Shown here: positions 1 through 7,511 of the stretch, piece after piece
Numbering within the stretch: the first letter of the stretch is position 1
Layout of the letters: each line of letters opens with the position of its first letter
DNA from: JBGCED01 sp045106055
GTDB taxonomy: Bacteria > Pseudomonadota > Alphaproteobacteria > CBDDJK01
DNA length: 8,739 bases
Direction of reading: 5' to 3'
NCBI GenBank assembly: GCA_045106055.1
Contig: JBGCED010000013.1
Location: 1-8,739 of the forward strand
Program-made: the position numbers and the translations under genes
The notes under the pieces: model-generated
Databases searched by the model: none
What the model was told of the DNA's origin: nothing
What the model saw: only the letters and a program-made list of their open reading frames with translations

Positions 1-765
1 ATCTTTTCTATAACTATCTATAAAACCTACAATTTTCTTATCGCCTATGTCTGTGTAACCATCATTTAACTCTATCATAACAAATCGCGCCATTAATTGC
101 AGGTGCTTCATGCGCTTATTATCTACATCCATCAAAGAGAAAAAGGGTAATTTATCTGGATTATTCTCTACAGGCTTATAATCTTCATAGTTAAATGTTT
201 GATCATCTGAATATTTAACTATAAAATTTCTCGTGACGCTTGATAGTTGAGCGTGTGCAACTTCCATATAATTAAGCGGCTCTCCTTGTTGAAGCCTCCA
301 AAATATTTCAGTCGCTATTTTTTGATGATCTACATTATGTGGATCATCAATAGCCGTAATAATGTCTGCTTGATACTTTAAATGTCGATCAACGAATTGC
401 CTTACTTCCGCTTTTAAATCTTTATAGTAACAGCCTCCTAGCTGCTCGCCACCAAGTTGATCAAGGCTTTTAGGCAGTTTATAGTTGTTATCAAAAAAAT
501 CCTGAACCGCTTTAATTCGCTGCTGACCGTCAATGATTTCTTTCACTGTTTGGGATTCAGAAAGGCGAACTTCACGCACCACAAGCTTAGGCACATAATA
601 CCCTCTAAATAAACTCTCCATTAAAGCTTGCTTTTTCTCGGCATTCCATACTGCTTTTCGTTGGTAGGGCGGTCTAATGATATACATTTCTTTATACTCA
701 AAGAAATCTTTGATTAGAATATCCGATGGAAATGTTCTGTAATCTGGCTTTGGATTAAATGACAT
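1..765 (-). CDS. DUF262 (GmrSD N-terminal-like) protein, partial, 3' end missing
   Basis: The reading frame opens at an ATG at 765 and stays open for 255 codons to the left edge, where it is cut, so the C-terminal part is unknown. Residues about 33-40 read PYQRKAVW and residues 79-83 read DGQQR. These are the two hallmark motifs of DUF262, the ParB-like nucleotide-binding/hydrolysing domain found at the N-terminus of GmrSD type IV restriction enzymes and SspE-type phage defence proteins. In GmrSD and SspE a DUF1524 HNH nuclease domain follows. Whether one follows here cannot be seen, and many family members are stand-alone proteins of unknown function. No signal peptide or membrane segment is visible, so it should be cytoplasmic. 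A purine stretch (GAAAGAGA) lies about 14 bases before the start and is a weak ribosome site. The gene is visibly more AT-rich than the operon beside it and is separated from it by a terminator, which suggests separate ancestry. The domain call is firm; a defence role is inference. Confidence 0.85.
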   Translation of the reverse strand, partial: MSFNPKPDYRTFPSDILIKDFFEYKEMYIIRPPYQRKAVWNAEKKQALMESLFRGYYVPKLVVREVRLSESQTVKEIIDGQQRIKAVQDFFDNNYKLPKSLDQLGGEQLGGCYYKDLKAEVRQFVDRHLKYQADIITAIDDPHNVDHQKIATEIFWRLQQGEPLNYMEVAHAQLSSVTRNFIVKYSDDQTFNYEDYKPVENNPDKLPFFSLMDVDNKRMKHLQLMARFVMIELNDGYTDIGDKKIVGFIDSYRKD

Positions 766-818
766 TGTATTTTTGCAATCTCTTTCAATTAATTTAAAAA
801 CATTTATTTATATTTATA

Positions 819-847
819 GTAGTACAAGCTACATATAATGTCGTCAA
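819..847 (-). promoter_or_regulatory. Candidate sigma-70 promoter for the DUF262 gene
   Basis: On the minus strand a TTGACG box (842-847) matches the -35 consensus at five of six bases. It is followed after 17 bases by TACTAC (819-824), a weak -10 box with three of six matches, and an AT-rich stretch runs on to the DUF262 start. It sits between the xylB terminator and the DUF262 ATG, where a promoter would be expected. The -35 box and spacing are good and the -10 box is poor, so this is tentative. Confidence 0.35.
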
Positions 848-879
848 GTTATTTAATCTTATGCAGAAATCCATTAGAC

Positions 880-900
880 AAAAAATACTGCTAAAGCAGT
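880..900 (-). terminator. Intrinsic terminator at the end of the polyol operon
   Basis: Read on the minus strand, ACTGC-TTTA-GCAGT forms a perfect 5-base-pair stem with a 4-base loop, followed by A and then six T residues. It begins 10 bases after the xylB stop codon, as expected for a Rho-independent terminator closing the operon. The stem is short, so termination may be incomplete, but the position and T-run are convincing. Confidence 0.7.
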
Positions 901-909
901 GCAACTTGT

Positions 910-2367
910 TCAGTATAAAGCCGATAGGGTTTTATAAAGCTTTGTGTGTTTGTGATGGGCTGCGCGGTAGGGTTGGGCAAGGGCTTTATTTGGGCGGATG
1001 CTGTTTGTAACGCTGGGCGGGATTAGCACATCAGCTTGGGTAAATTTCTTGGTGGCAAGCATTGCCAATCTGGCAGCGCCAAGGCTGGCTGCATGGCTGC
1101 AATCATCAGGGATCGCAAGCTCAATTTGTAAAATATCGGCAATGATTTGCGCCCACGCCTTAACGCTTGCCCCGCCGCCCACCAATAATAGGCGATCCAG
1201 CGGCGTTTTATTCACCGCCGACAGTGCAAGCAGATTATCATAAAGCCCAAAGCCAACCCCCATCAATATCGCCTTGGTTAGGTCGCGGCGCGTGGTTGTT
1301 GCGGAAATGCCGTAAAAGCCCGCGCGAAGATGGGGATCATTATGCGGGGTACGCTCTCCTGATAAATAGGGCAGAAAATATTCCCCTCCCACTGCTTGCA
1401 GCTGATCTGGGCTAAGTTCTGCAACCAGTTGATCTGGGCGTATATTATGCTGGGCTGCAAACCATTCAAGCGATTGCCCCGCCGATAGCATCACCCCCAT
1501 CTGATGCCATAATAAAGGCAAAGCATGGCAAAAACTATGAACGGCTTGATCTGGATTGGGCTTAAAATCAGCGGTTGCCCGAAATACCACCCCCGATGTG
1601 CCAAGCGATATAAAGCCTTGATTTTCATTAATCACGCCAATGCCAACCGCGCTTGCAGCATTATCCCCTGCCCCGCCCGCAATCATCGGCGCAGCGTCAA
1701 TGCCCCATTTTCTGGCAAGGCTGGGGCGCAGCCTTCCCCCCTCATCGCTGCCTTCAACCAAGGCGGGCATCTGGCTGCGGGTTAATCCTGTTTTATCAAG
1801 CAATTCATCCGACCAATCCCTGCTGCCGACATTAAGCCAGCTTGTGCCTGAAGCGTCCGACATATCCGAAATATATTCGCCCGTCAAATAATGGCGCAGA
1901 TAATCCTTTGGCAATAATATTTTTGCAACCTTATCAAAAATATCAGGACGATTCTGTTGCATCCACAATAATTTTGGCGCGGTAAAGCCTGCAAAGACCA
2001 GATTCCCCGTTTGATCCAGAAAGGCTTGATCTTTTGAAAGGGCGCTTGCCTGTAATGCGGCGCGCCCATCATTCCATAAAATCGCGGGATAAAGCAGCTG
2101 ATCAGCTGCATCCAGCAAGCACGCGCCGTGCATCTGCCCTGATAATCCAATCGCCTGTATCTTGGCAATTTGCGCAGCATAATCTTCGCGCAAATAACCC
2201 ATTGCATTTTCCAAGGCGGCAATCCAGCTTTTTGGGTCTTGCATTGACCATCCAGCAGGGGCATCGGACGCATGAATCACCGCCGATTTTGAAGCAATAA
2301 GCTGCTGATTTTCATCAATCAGCAGCAGCTTTAGGCTTGAAGTCCCTAAATCAATCCCTAGAAACAC
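910..2367 (-). CDS. xylB: Xylulokinase (FGGY carbohydrate kinase)
   Basis: This 485-residue protein has the full length and domain order of bacterial xylulokinases, which phosphorylate D-xylulose with ATP to D-xylulose 5-phosphate in the cytoplasm. The N-terminal FGGY half opens with the phosphate-binding GIDLGTSSLK (4-13). It carries the sugar-site SGQMHG (76-81) and LWNDGRAA (97-104). GGAGDNAA (231-238) holds Asp235, the equivalent of the catalytic base Asp233 of E. coli XylB. The C-terminal half has SLGTSG (254-259) and the ATP-site GGGASVKAW. The start is a GTG at 2365-2367; it places MFLGIDLGTSS exactly where family members begin, and no better ATG is near. It is the last gene of the operon, 21 bases after smoK. 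With a mannitol/arabitol 2-dehydrogenase upstream, its likely substrate is xylulose made from D-arabitol, as proposed for mtlY of the Pseudomonas fluorescens mannitol operon. Other FGGY kinases (ribulokinase, fuculokinase) are less likely given the SGQMHG and WNDGR motifs. Confidence 0.93.
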   Translation of the reverse strand: MFLGIDLGTSSLKLLLIDENQQLIASKSAVIHASDAPAGWSMQDPKSWIAALENAMGYLREDYAAQIAKIQAIGLSGQMHGACLLDAADQLLYPAILWNDGRAALQASALSKDQAFLDQTGNLVFAGFTAPKLLWMQQNRPDIFDKVAKILLPKDYLRHYLTGEYISDMSDASGTSWLNVGSRDWSDELLDKTGLTRSQMPALVEGSDEGGRLRPSLARKWGIDAAPMIAGGAGDNAASAVGIGVINENQGFISLGTSGVVFRATADFKPNPDQAVHSFCHALPLLWHQMGVMLSAGQSLEWFAAQHNIRPDQLVAELSPDQLQAVGGEYFLPYLSGERTPHNDPHLRAGFYGISATTTRRDLTKAILMGVGFGLYDNLLALSAVNKTPLDRLLLVGGGASVKAWAQIIADILQIELAIPDDCSHAASLGAARLAMLATKKFTQADVLIPPSVTNSIRPNKALAQPYRAAHHKHTKLYKTLSALY

Positions 2368-2380
2368 AATGATGCTTTCT

Positions 2381-2394
2381 GCCTAGTGCTAGGC
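2381..2394 (-). other. Small perfect inverted repeat at the smoK stop / xylB leader
   Basis: GCCTAG-TG-CTAGGC is a perfect 6-base inverted repeat that includes the TAG stop codon of smoK. In the transcript it could form a small hairpin whose 3' arm contains the only purine-rich stretch (AGGCAGAAAG) ahead of the xylB GTG. There is no T-run, so it is not a terminator. It may slightly limit xylB translation unless ribosomes finishing smoK open it. The repeat is seen directly; the role is inference and it may be chance. Confidence 0.35.
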
Positions 2395-3405
2395 AACCAC
2401 CTTGCCATCTGCATCAAAATAAATCACCGCTGTTTGATCAAAATCAAAGGCAATTTTTGCGCCAATTTTGGGCATATCCGTGCCAACGACTTTTGCAATG
2501 ATGACATTATCTTGATCAATGCGAACATGCAGCTGGGCAAATTCACCTAATTGTTCAATCAATTCCAATTCACCGCGAATGGGCGCAGATGCCGCATCGC
2601 TAAGGCGTAAATGTTCGGGGCGAATGCCCGCTTCAATCGCGCCTGATTTTTTCAAAGCATCTGGCAGGGAAGCACAAGACACAAAATTCATTTGCGGGCT
2701 GCCGATAAAGCCAGCCACAAATTTATTGGCAGGGGTTTGATATAATTCCATCGGGCTTCCGACCTGTTCAATATTCCCGCCATTCAAAACAACAATGCGA
2801 TCAGCAAGCGTCATGGCTTCCACCTGATCATGGGTCACATAAATCATGGTTGTGCCAAGCCGTTGATGTAATTTTGCAATTTCAACCCTTGTTTGATTGC
2901 GAAGCGCGGCATCCAAATTTGATAAAGGTTCATCAAATAAGAATACAAGCGGATCACGCACAATCGCGCGCCCAATCGCAACCCGTTGACGCTGCCCGCC
3001 AGAAAGTGCCTTGGGTGTTCTTTCCAAATAAGGCTCAAGCTGCAAAATTTCCGATGCTTTTTTAACCCGTTTTTTAATCTCGTCTTCGGGAACTTTTGCC
3101 ATTTTAAGCCCAAAAGCAAGGTTTTTATAAACACTCATATGCGGATAAAGCGCATAGGATTGAAACACCATCGATACATTGCGCTTTGCTGGCGGCACAT
3201 CATTTACCTCTTGCCCGCCAATGCTAAGCGTTCCGCCTGAAATTTCTTCAAGCCCCGCAATCATCCGCAAAAGCGTTGATTTTCCGCACCCTGAAGGCCC
3301 AACGAACACAACAAATTCGCCTGCTTCAATCGCCAAATCAACGCCATGAATGACATCAACATCGCCATAAGATTTTTTAATTGATTCTAATAAGACATCT
3401 GACAT
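2389..3405 (-). CDS. smoK: Sorbitol/mannitol ABC transporter ATP-binding protein (MalK/UgpC type)
   Basis: This 338-residue protein is the ATPase that energises a CUT1-family sugar/polyol importer on the cytoplasmic face of the membrane. All nucleotide-binding motifs are intact: Walker A GPSGCGKST (36-44), Q-loop Gln82 in FQSYALYPHMSV, signature LSGGQRQRVA (134-143), Walker B LFDEP with Asp158 and Glu159, and H-loop His192 in YVTHDQVEAM. The C-terminal part has the MalK-type regulatory/TOBE region, with FVAGFIGSPQMNF and GIRPEHLRL. Length is normal for the group, which usually runs about 330-370 residues. The ATG at 3405 is preceded by AGGA ten bases upstream. In most smo/mtl loci this gene follows the permeases directly; here it lies three genes further down, after mtlK, yet no other ATPase is in the window, so it very likely serves SmoF/SmoG. 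Substrate is inferred from context, since MalK-type ATPases do not determine specificity. Confidence 0.93.
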   Translation of the reverse strand: MSDVLLESIKKSYGDVDVIHGVDLAIEAGEFVVFVGPSGCGKSTLLRMIAGLEEISGGTLSIGGQEVNDVPPAKRNVSMVFQSYALYPHMSVYKNLAFGLKMAKVPEDEIKKRVKKASEILQLEPYLERTPKALSGGQRQRVAIGRAIVRDPLVFLFDEPLSNLDAALRNQTRVEIAKLHQRLGTTMIYVTHDQVEAMTLADRIVVLNGGNIEQVGSPMELYQTPANKFVAGFIGSPQMNFVSCASLPDALKKSGAIEAGIRPEHLRLSDAASAPIRGELELIEQLGEFAQLHVRIDQDNVIIAKVVGTDMPKIGAKIAFDFDQTAVIYFDADGKVVA

Positions 3406-3432
3406 GATAAACCGTTCCTATATAATGTTAGT

Positions 3433-4893
3433 TTAAGATTGCTGGGATAATGCGTTAAATTTTATTTTCACCTGCGCCATAAATTCAGGGTGAAGGGTTG
3501 GAATTTCTTGGAATATATCCGCAGATTGCAGCAGCTGATCCAGTTTTAACCCGCCATCAATTCCAATAAATTCTTGTTTAAATTGATCCCATTTTGGGTC
3601 AATATAGGTAAAATCATATTTATTTTGCAAATAACGATCCAAAAACACGGCCCAAGCGGCAATAATGGTTGCACAATGAATTGGCATTTTACCCATTAAC
3701 AGCATCGCGCGCGCGGTTGGTAAGATAAACAGCCCCATCTTGCTTGCGCCGTCCATCGCAATGCGCAAACAATGATCTGCAATATGCTGATTGCCAAATC
3801 TTGATTTGATAATTTCAATATATTTCATCGCAGAGATCGGCATATTATCCCCCAGATCATAAGCAAGGGCGGGCGCAACCTCAGCTTGTTCAAACCCATC
3901 AAAAAACGCTGCCAGATCAGAATCGCGCATAATTTGATCAAAAAATTCATAATGATTCAACATGCCCAAATAAACAAGCCCCGTATGTCCGCCATTTAAA
4001 ATTCGGATTTTCATATCTTCATAAGGGGTAATATCATCGGTAAATTCAACCCCTATTTTCTCAAGCAAAGGGCGGCGTCCGATAAAATTATCCTCGATCA
4101 CCCATTGGATAAAATCCTCGCTCACAATGCTGGTGCCAGCATTAAGCGGCGATGCATCAAATTTTTTGCAATAAGCTGCCATCTCGTCATCCAGCTGCGG
4201 GATCGCGCGCGGGGTAATGCGGTCAACCATTGCGCTTGGAAAGCTAACATTTTTATCAATCCATTCCAGCAGCGCCATATCGCCCATCTGGTTTAGATAA
4301 TGCAGCAAGCAGGATTTTAACATCTGCCCATTATGGCGAAGATTATCGCAGCATAATAAAGTAATCGGCGCATCGCCAAGCGCTGCCATGCGCGCCATTA
4401 AGCCCATTCTTAAATAGCCATAAATGCTGCCCAAATTGGCTTTTTGGTTAATTTCATTGGCGATCAGCGGATAGCCAACATCCAGCACCCCTTGATCATC
4501 TGTAAAATAGCCGCTTTCGGTAACCGTCATCGTGACCAATTCAACCGATGGCATGGCAAGCAGCTGTTCTGCGCGATCTGGCTGGCTTACCCAATCCACA
4601 AAATAGCGATGCGGTTTTAACAAATGCCAATCAACATCGCCCGTAGCCGATATCGTTTTTAAATAATATTGTCCGTGCTGCCCATTTAACTGATCAATCA
4701 CAGCGCTTTCATTTGCCCGCAAATTCACCCCAGCAATCGCCCAATTTGAATCCGCGCCGCTTGCCAGCAAGGCATCAAAATATACGGCTTGATGCGCACG
4801 GTGAAATGCGCCGACTCCGATATGAACCACCCCAACTTCATGGGTTTCAATCGCATAACCCTTTAAAACATCATATTGATGTGCCTGCATCAT
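3433..4893 (-). CDS. mtlK: Mannitol 2-dehydrogenase (long-chain polyol dehydrogenase)
   Basis: This 486-residue protein belongs to the polyol-specific long-chain dehydrogenase family. It catalyses NAD-dependent oxidation of D-mannitol to D-fructose and, in studied relatives, D-arabitol to D-xylulose. The N-terminal Rossmann part has the family signature HIGVGAFHRAHQA (24-36). CDNLRHNG (182-189) and DRITPRA (224-230) follow. The catalytic stretch KIRILNGGH supplies Lys295, Asn300 and His303, the same spacing and, by my count, the same numbers as the active-site residues described for the Pseudomonas fluorescens enzyme. Length is normal (about 490) and no motif is broken. Translation probably starts at the ATG at 4893, seven bases after AAGAAAG; the next codon is also ATG. 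It follows the AraC-type regulator by 12 bases and precedes smoK by 27. Fructuronate and altronate oxidoreductases share the fold, but the transporter/SmoS/XylB context favours a polyol substrate. Confidence 0.92.
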   Translation of the reverse strand: MMQAHQYDVLKGYAIETHEVGVVHIGVGAFHRAHQAVYFDALLASGADSNWAIAGVNLRANESAVIDQLNGQHGQYYLKTISATGDVDWHLLKPHRYFVDWVSQPDRAEQLLAMPSVELVTMTVTESGYFTDDQGVLDVGYPLIANEINQKANLGSIYGYLRMGLMARMAALGDAPITLLCCDNLRHNGQMLKSCLLHYLNQMGDMALLEWIDKNVSFPSAMVDRITPRAIPQLDDEMAAYCKKFDASPLNAGTSIVSEDFIQWVIEDNFIGRRPLLEKIGVEFTDDITPYEDMKIRILNGGHTGLVYLGMLNHYEFFDQIMRDSDLAAFFDGFEQAEVAPALAYDLGDNMPISAMKYIEIIKSRFGNQHIADHCLRIAMDGASKMGLFILPTARAMLLMGKMPIHCATIIAAWAVFLDRYLQNKYDFTYIDPKWDQFKQEFIGIDGGLKLDQLLQSADIFQEIPTLHPEFMAQVKIKFNALSQQS

Positions 4894-4905
4894 TTGATCA
4901 CTTTC

Positions 4906-5868
4906 TTAATGATTCATATTTTGTGATATAGGGGGCGCTTGCTGCTCGCCCGCTATTTCACCTGTTATTTCGCGCGCAATTTCGCGTGACATTTTATTGC
5001 GAATATTTGCGCGATAAGCGCTGGGGGTTAAATCTTTTAATCGGATAAATTGACGATTAAAGTTCGCAATATTGCTAAAGCCTGCACCATAACAAATGCT
5101 GGAAATCCGCTCGTTGGTTTCAATCAGCATTGCACAAGCATGACCGATCCTGACACGATTAACAAATTCAACAAAATTGCTGCCTGTTATTTTATGAAAA
5201 TAACGCGAAAAGGCACTTTCACTCATCCCTGCAATTTTGGATGCTGCGTGAAGCGAAATCGATGATTGAAATTCTGCCATGACATATTTTACAACGCGGT
5301 TAATGCGCTCATGATTAGACCAGCCAAGCGCGCGATTATTTGCAGCAACCGATAAAATGCGTTGATCTTGCCATTGGCTCAAGCGATGCAGCAGGTTAAA
5401 AAAGCTTAGCAGCCGATCAAACCCTGTTTTCTTTTTAATGTCCGATAAATATGCTTTTGCATCATCAACTGGAAAACCTGCATATAAAATGCCATTTCTT
5501 GCGCGCTCTAGCATCGGGGTAAGGATATTGCTTTCTGGATAGATTCGCGCCAACTGATTAAGGCTTTCATCGTCAAATTGAATCAACATATCACGCACAG
5601 CAGTTTTTGCCTTTACAGGCTTATCGGTAATCCAATTATGGGCAAGCCATGGCCCCGTTAAATAAAGCCCGCCTGCTATAAAACGCCCAACATAATCGCC
5701 GATAAAGGCGGTGCCTTCTGTTTCAAGGATTAAATGCAACTCATATTCTTGATGGGCGTGCCAGCGGCAAAGCGAATGCGGCCAGCCATGCTCAAGATAG
5801 CGCACACTGGTTGCTGAACGATCAACCAGTTCGACTTCTAAAGTAGGTTCTGACAAAATTAATGACAT
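4906..5868 (-). CDS. AraC-family transcriptional regulator, probable polyol-responsive activator
   Basis: This 320-residue protein has an N-terminal cupin-like sensing half and a C-terminal AraC DNA-binding domain. WHAHQEYELHLIL (36-48) with the following GxF-type strands matches the small-molecule-binding barrel. Residues about 190-286 form the double helix-turn-helix: SLHAASKIAGMSESAFSRYF is the first unit, and ISSICYGAGFSNIANFNRQF with LTPSAYR is the second, highly typical one. Relatives such as MtlR of Pseudomonas fluorescens activate mannitol operons when polyol is present, so the likely target is this operon. The effector and operator cannot be read here. The ATG at 5868 follows AGGA by ten bases, and that AGGA overlaps the smoS stop codon. 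The gene is co-directional and buried between smoS and mtlK, so it would be transcribed with the genes it controls, giving positive feedback. An unusual charged tail (residues about 287-320) contains a short repeat, annotated separately. Confidence 0.88.
   Translation of the reverse strand: MSLILSEPTLEVELVDRSATSVRYLEHGWPHSLCRWHAHQEYELHLILETEGTAFIGDYVGRFIAGGLYLTGPWLAHNWITDKPVKAKTAVRDMLIQFDDESLNQLARIYPESNILTPMLERARNGILYAGFPVDDAKAYLSDIKKKTGFDRLLSFFNLLHRLSQWQDQRILSVAANNRALGWSNHERINRVVKYVMAEFQSSISLHAASKIAGMSESAFSRYFHKITGSNFVEFVNRVRIGHACAMLIETNERISSICYGAGFSNIANFNRQFIRLKDLTPSAYRANIRNKMSREIAREITGEIAGEQQAPPISQNMNH
4939..4986 (-). repeat. Degenerate 12-base tandem repeat in the regulator's C-terminal tail
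   Basis: Read on the minus strand, four consecutive 12-base units run in frame: CGCGAAATTGCG, CGCGAAATAACA, GGTGAAATAGCG and a diverged GGCGAGCAGCAA. They encode REIA, REIT, GEIA and GEQQ (residues 295-310), beyond the AraC domain. The units vary at the first, third and last positions but keep the GAAAT core in three of four. This looks like slipped-strand expansion followed by drift. It lies after the last helix needed for DNA binding, so it need not affect function. Confidence 0.6.
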
Positions 5869-5880
5869 AACGCGCTTTTC

Positions 5881-6678
5881 CTAATTTAAGACCGAGCCAC
5901 CGTCAATATTCAATGTTTGCCCCGTAATATAAGCAGCATGATCGCTTGCAAGAAACAAGCATGCGCCCACAATATCCTTGGGAACACCCATTCGGCCCAT
6001 GGGAACGGCTTTGCCAACCTGTTTTTTCTTTTCCCCCGCTTCAAGCCCTTCAAAACGGGCAAATAATGCATCAACCTGATCCCACATTGGCGTATCAATC
6101 ACGCCTGGCGCAATCGCGTTCACCCGAATATTATTTTTTGCAAAAGCAAGCGCCGCAGACTGCGTATGGCTGATTATTGCTGCCTTAGACGCGCAATAAT
6201 GCGATACCAACGCTTCGCCGCGCCTGCCCGCTTGGCTTGAAAAATTAAGAATAGATCCCCTTTGACCGCGTTTAATTAAATCACCAGCAATCGCTTGCAT
6301 TAACCGAAAGGGCGCGCGCACATTAATGTTAAAAATGCGATCAAACTGATCCAATCCCGATTCCAATAAAGGCGCCATATCAAAAATCGCTGCATTATTG
6401 ATTAAAACATCAATTTTCAATGCGACCGCCCGTTCAATCAACCGCTCTAAGGCTGCGCTCTGCGTCAAGTCACATTCAAAAAACTCAACGGATTGCACGC
6501 TGTTTTTTAGCTTATCAAGCTCTGGACTAAGCTTGCGATCACTGGCAAGCACAAATGCACCTGCTTTTTGAAACCCCGCCACCAGCGCAAGCCCAACCCC
6601 GCCCGCTGCACCTGTAATCAACAGTTTCTTTGCATCAAGACCAAAGCTAGAAACCGCTTCAAATGCAGGCTGCGTCAC
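5881..6678 (-). CDS. smoS: SmoS-type polyol (sorbitol) dehydrogenase, short-chain dehydrogenase family
   Basis: With the start chosen here the protein has 265 residues, normal for a classical short-chain dehydrogenase. It should oxidise D-sorbitol to D-fructose, and possibly other hexitols, with NAD. Visible motifs are the cofactor loop TGAAGGVG (22-29), Asp47 after the second strand (NAD rather than NADP preference), NNAA (94-97), catalytic Ser148 and the YCASK pair Tyr161/Lys165, and the C-terminal NIDGG. SSQAGRRGEALV and the insert WDQVDALFARFEG...GEKKKQVGKAVPMGRMG closely resemble Rhodobacter SmoS as I recall it. The frame stays open upstream to 6786, but that extension lies inside smoG and lacks family character. 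The GTG at 6678 overlaps the smoG TGA by four bases (GTGA), follows a GGGG stretch, and gives a proper N-terminus, so I prefer it. Translation is probably coupled to smoG. Exact substrate is inferred; galactitol- or iditol-type activity remains possible. Confidence 0.88.
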   Translation of the reverse strand: MTQPAFEAVSSFGLDAKKLLITGAAGGVGLALVAGFQKAGAFVLASDRKLSPELDKLKNSVQSVEFFECDLTQSAALERLIERAVALKIDVLINNAAIFDMAPLLESGLDQFDRIFNINVRAPFRLMQAIAGDLIKRGQRGSILNFSSQAGRRGEALVSHYCASKAAIISHTQSAALAFAKNNIRVNAIAPGVIDTPMWDQVDALFARFEGLEAGEKKKQVGKAVPMGRMGVPKDIVGACLFLASDHAAYITGQTLNIDGGSVLN

Positions 6679-7511
6679 TTTACTGCCCCAAAGGTCAAGC
6701 CTTGAACCAGCTGCTTTTGTGTAAACCAGCCAAACAGAATAATCGGCGCACAGGCAAGCGTAGAAATTGCCGATAATTTCGCCCAAAAAAGCCCTTCTGG
6801 CGATGAATAGGATGCGACCAATGCCGTCAATGTCCCCGCATCACCCGAAGTTAGGTTGATTGACCAAAAAGCTTCATTCCAGCAAAGAATAATGCTGAGC
6901 AGCGCAGTTGATGCAATTCCGCCCCAAGATAAAGGCATCACCACATGGTAAATTTCACCCCAAATCGATGCGCCATCCATCCGCGCAGCTTCCAAAATTT
7001 CGCCTGGTATTTCTTTAAAATAGCTAAACAGCATCCACACAATCACAGGAAAATTCATCATCGCAAAAATAACAATCAAAACGGTGCGTGTGTCCAACAA
7101 CCCAAATTGCTGGGAAATCAGATAGATGGGCATTAGCACCCCAACCGCTGGCAGCATCTTTGTGGATAGCATCCATAATAAAATATCTTTGGTGAATTTG
7201 CCTGGAAAAAACGCCATGGAATAAGCACAAGGAATTGCAAGCGCCATCGATAGCAGCGTTCCGCCAAAGGAAGTATAAAGCGAATTTAGCGCATAATGCA
7301 CATAATCTGATCGTTCCTGCACCGTCATATAGCTTTCCAAGCTAAGGTCAAAAAAGAATAGAGGCGGCATTGAAATTGCCTGCAGTTCTGTTTTGAAGCT
7401 GGTCAGGATCATCCAAAAAATTGGAAAAAAGATCACCAGCGCAGCAAGCCACGCACCGATCAACACACTGATATTGACCATTCTTTTTTTTGCTTTAATA
7501 CCCATCATCAT
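6675..7511 (-). CDS. smoG: Sorbitol/mannitol ABC transporter permease (MalG type)
   Basis: This 278-residue inner-membrane protein is one of the two permeases of a CUT1 polyol importer. About six hydrophobic segments are visible, near residues 13-37, 75-98, 108-130, 140-162, 198-218 and 242-262. The cytoplasmic EAA loop, EAARMDGASIWGEIYHVVMPL (from Glu174), is the contact for the ATPase. The C-terminus QLVQGLTFGAVK is characteristic of MalG-type permeases. Length is normal. The start is within a run of three ATG codons (7503-7511); the first overlaps the smoF stop as ATGA, which points to translational coupling. The second or third ATG cannot be excluded. It ends in a four-base overlap with smoS. 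Polyol specificity is inferred from the neighbouring dehydrogenases and the SmoE-like binding protein. Confidence 0.92.
   Translation of the reverse strand: MMMGIKAKKRMVNISVLIGAWLAALVIFFPIFWMILTSFKTELQAISMPPLFFFDLSLESYMTVQERSDYVHYALNSLYTSFGGTLLSMALAIPCAYSMAFFPGKFTKDILLWMLSTKMLPAVGVLMPIYLISQQFGLLDTRTVLIVIFAMMNFPVIVWMLFSYFKEIPGEILEAARMDGASIWGEIYHVVMPLSWGGIASTALLSIILCWNEAFWSINLTSGDAGTLTALVASYSSPEGLFWAKLSAISTLACAPIILFGWFTQKQLVQGLTFGAVK

Noticed and set aside
998..2300. Several open frames of 60-129 codons on both strands overlapping xylB
   Set aside because: They are shadows of the xylB frame: they show no family motifs, and xylB is an intact full-length kinase across the same bases.
910..4893. 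Frequent GATC and TTGATC words, which first looked like a protein-binding or methylation-related motif
   Set aside because: Many fall on in-frame Asp-Gln codon pairs (GAT CAA/CAG) on the minus strand and are not arranged at regular spacing, so coding bias explains them well enough.
2519..5265. Short plus-strand open frames opposite smoK, mtlK and the regulator
   Set aside because: Each lies fully antisense to a strongly supported gene and has no recognisable domain or convincing ribosome site.
6679..6786. A longer smoS frame starting at 6786, adding 36 N-terminal residues
   Set aside because: The extension lies wholly inside smoG, has no short-chain dehydrogenase character, and a GTG at 6678 in a 4-base stop/start overlap gives the usual N-terminus and length.
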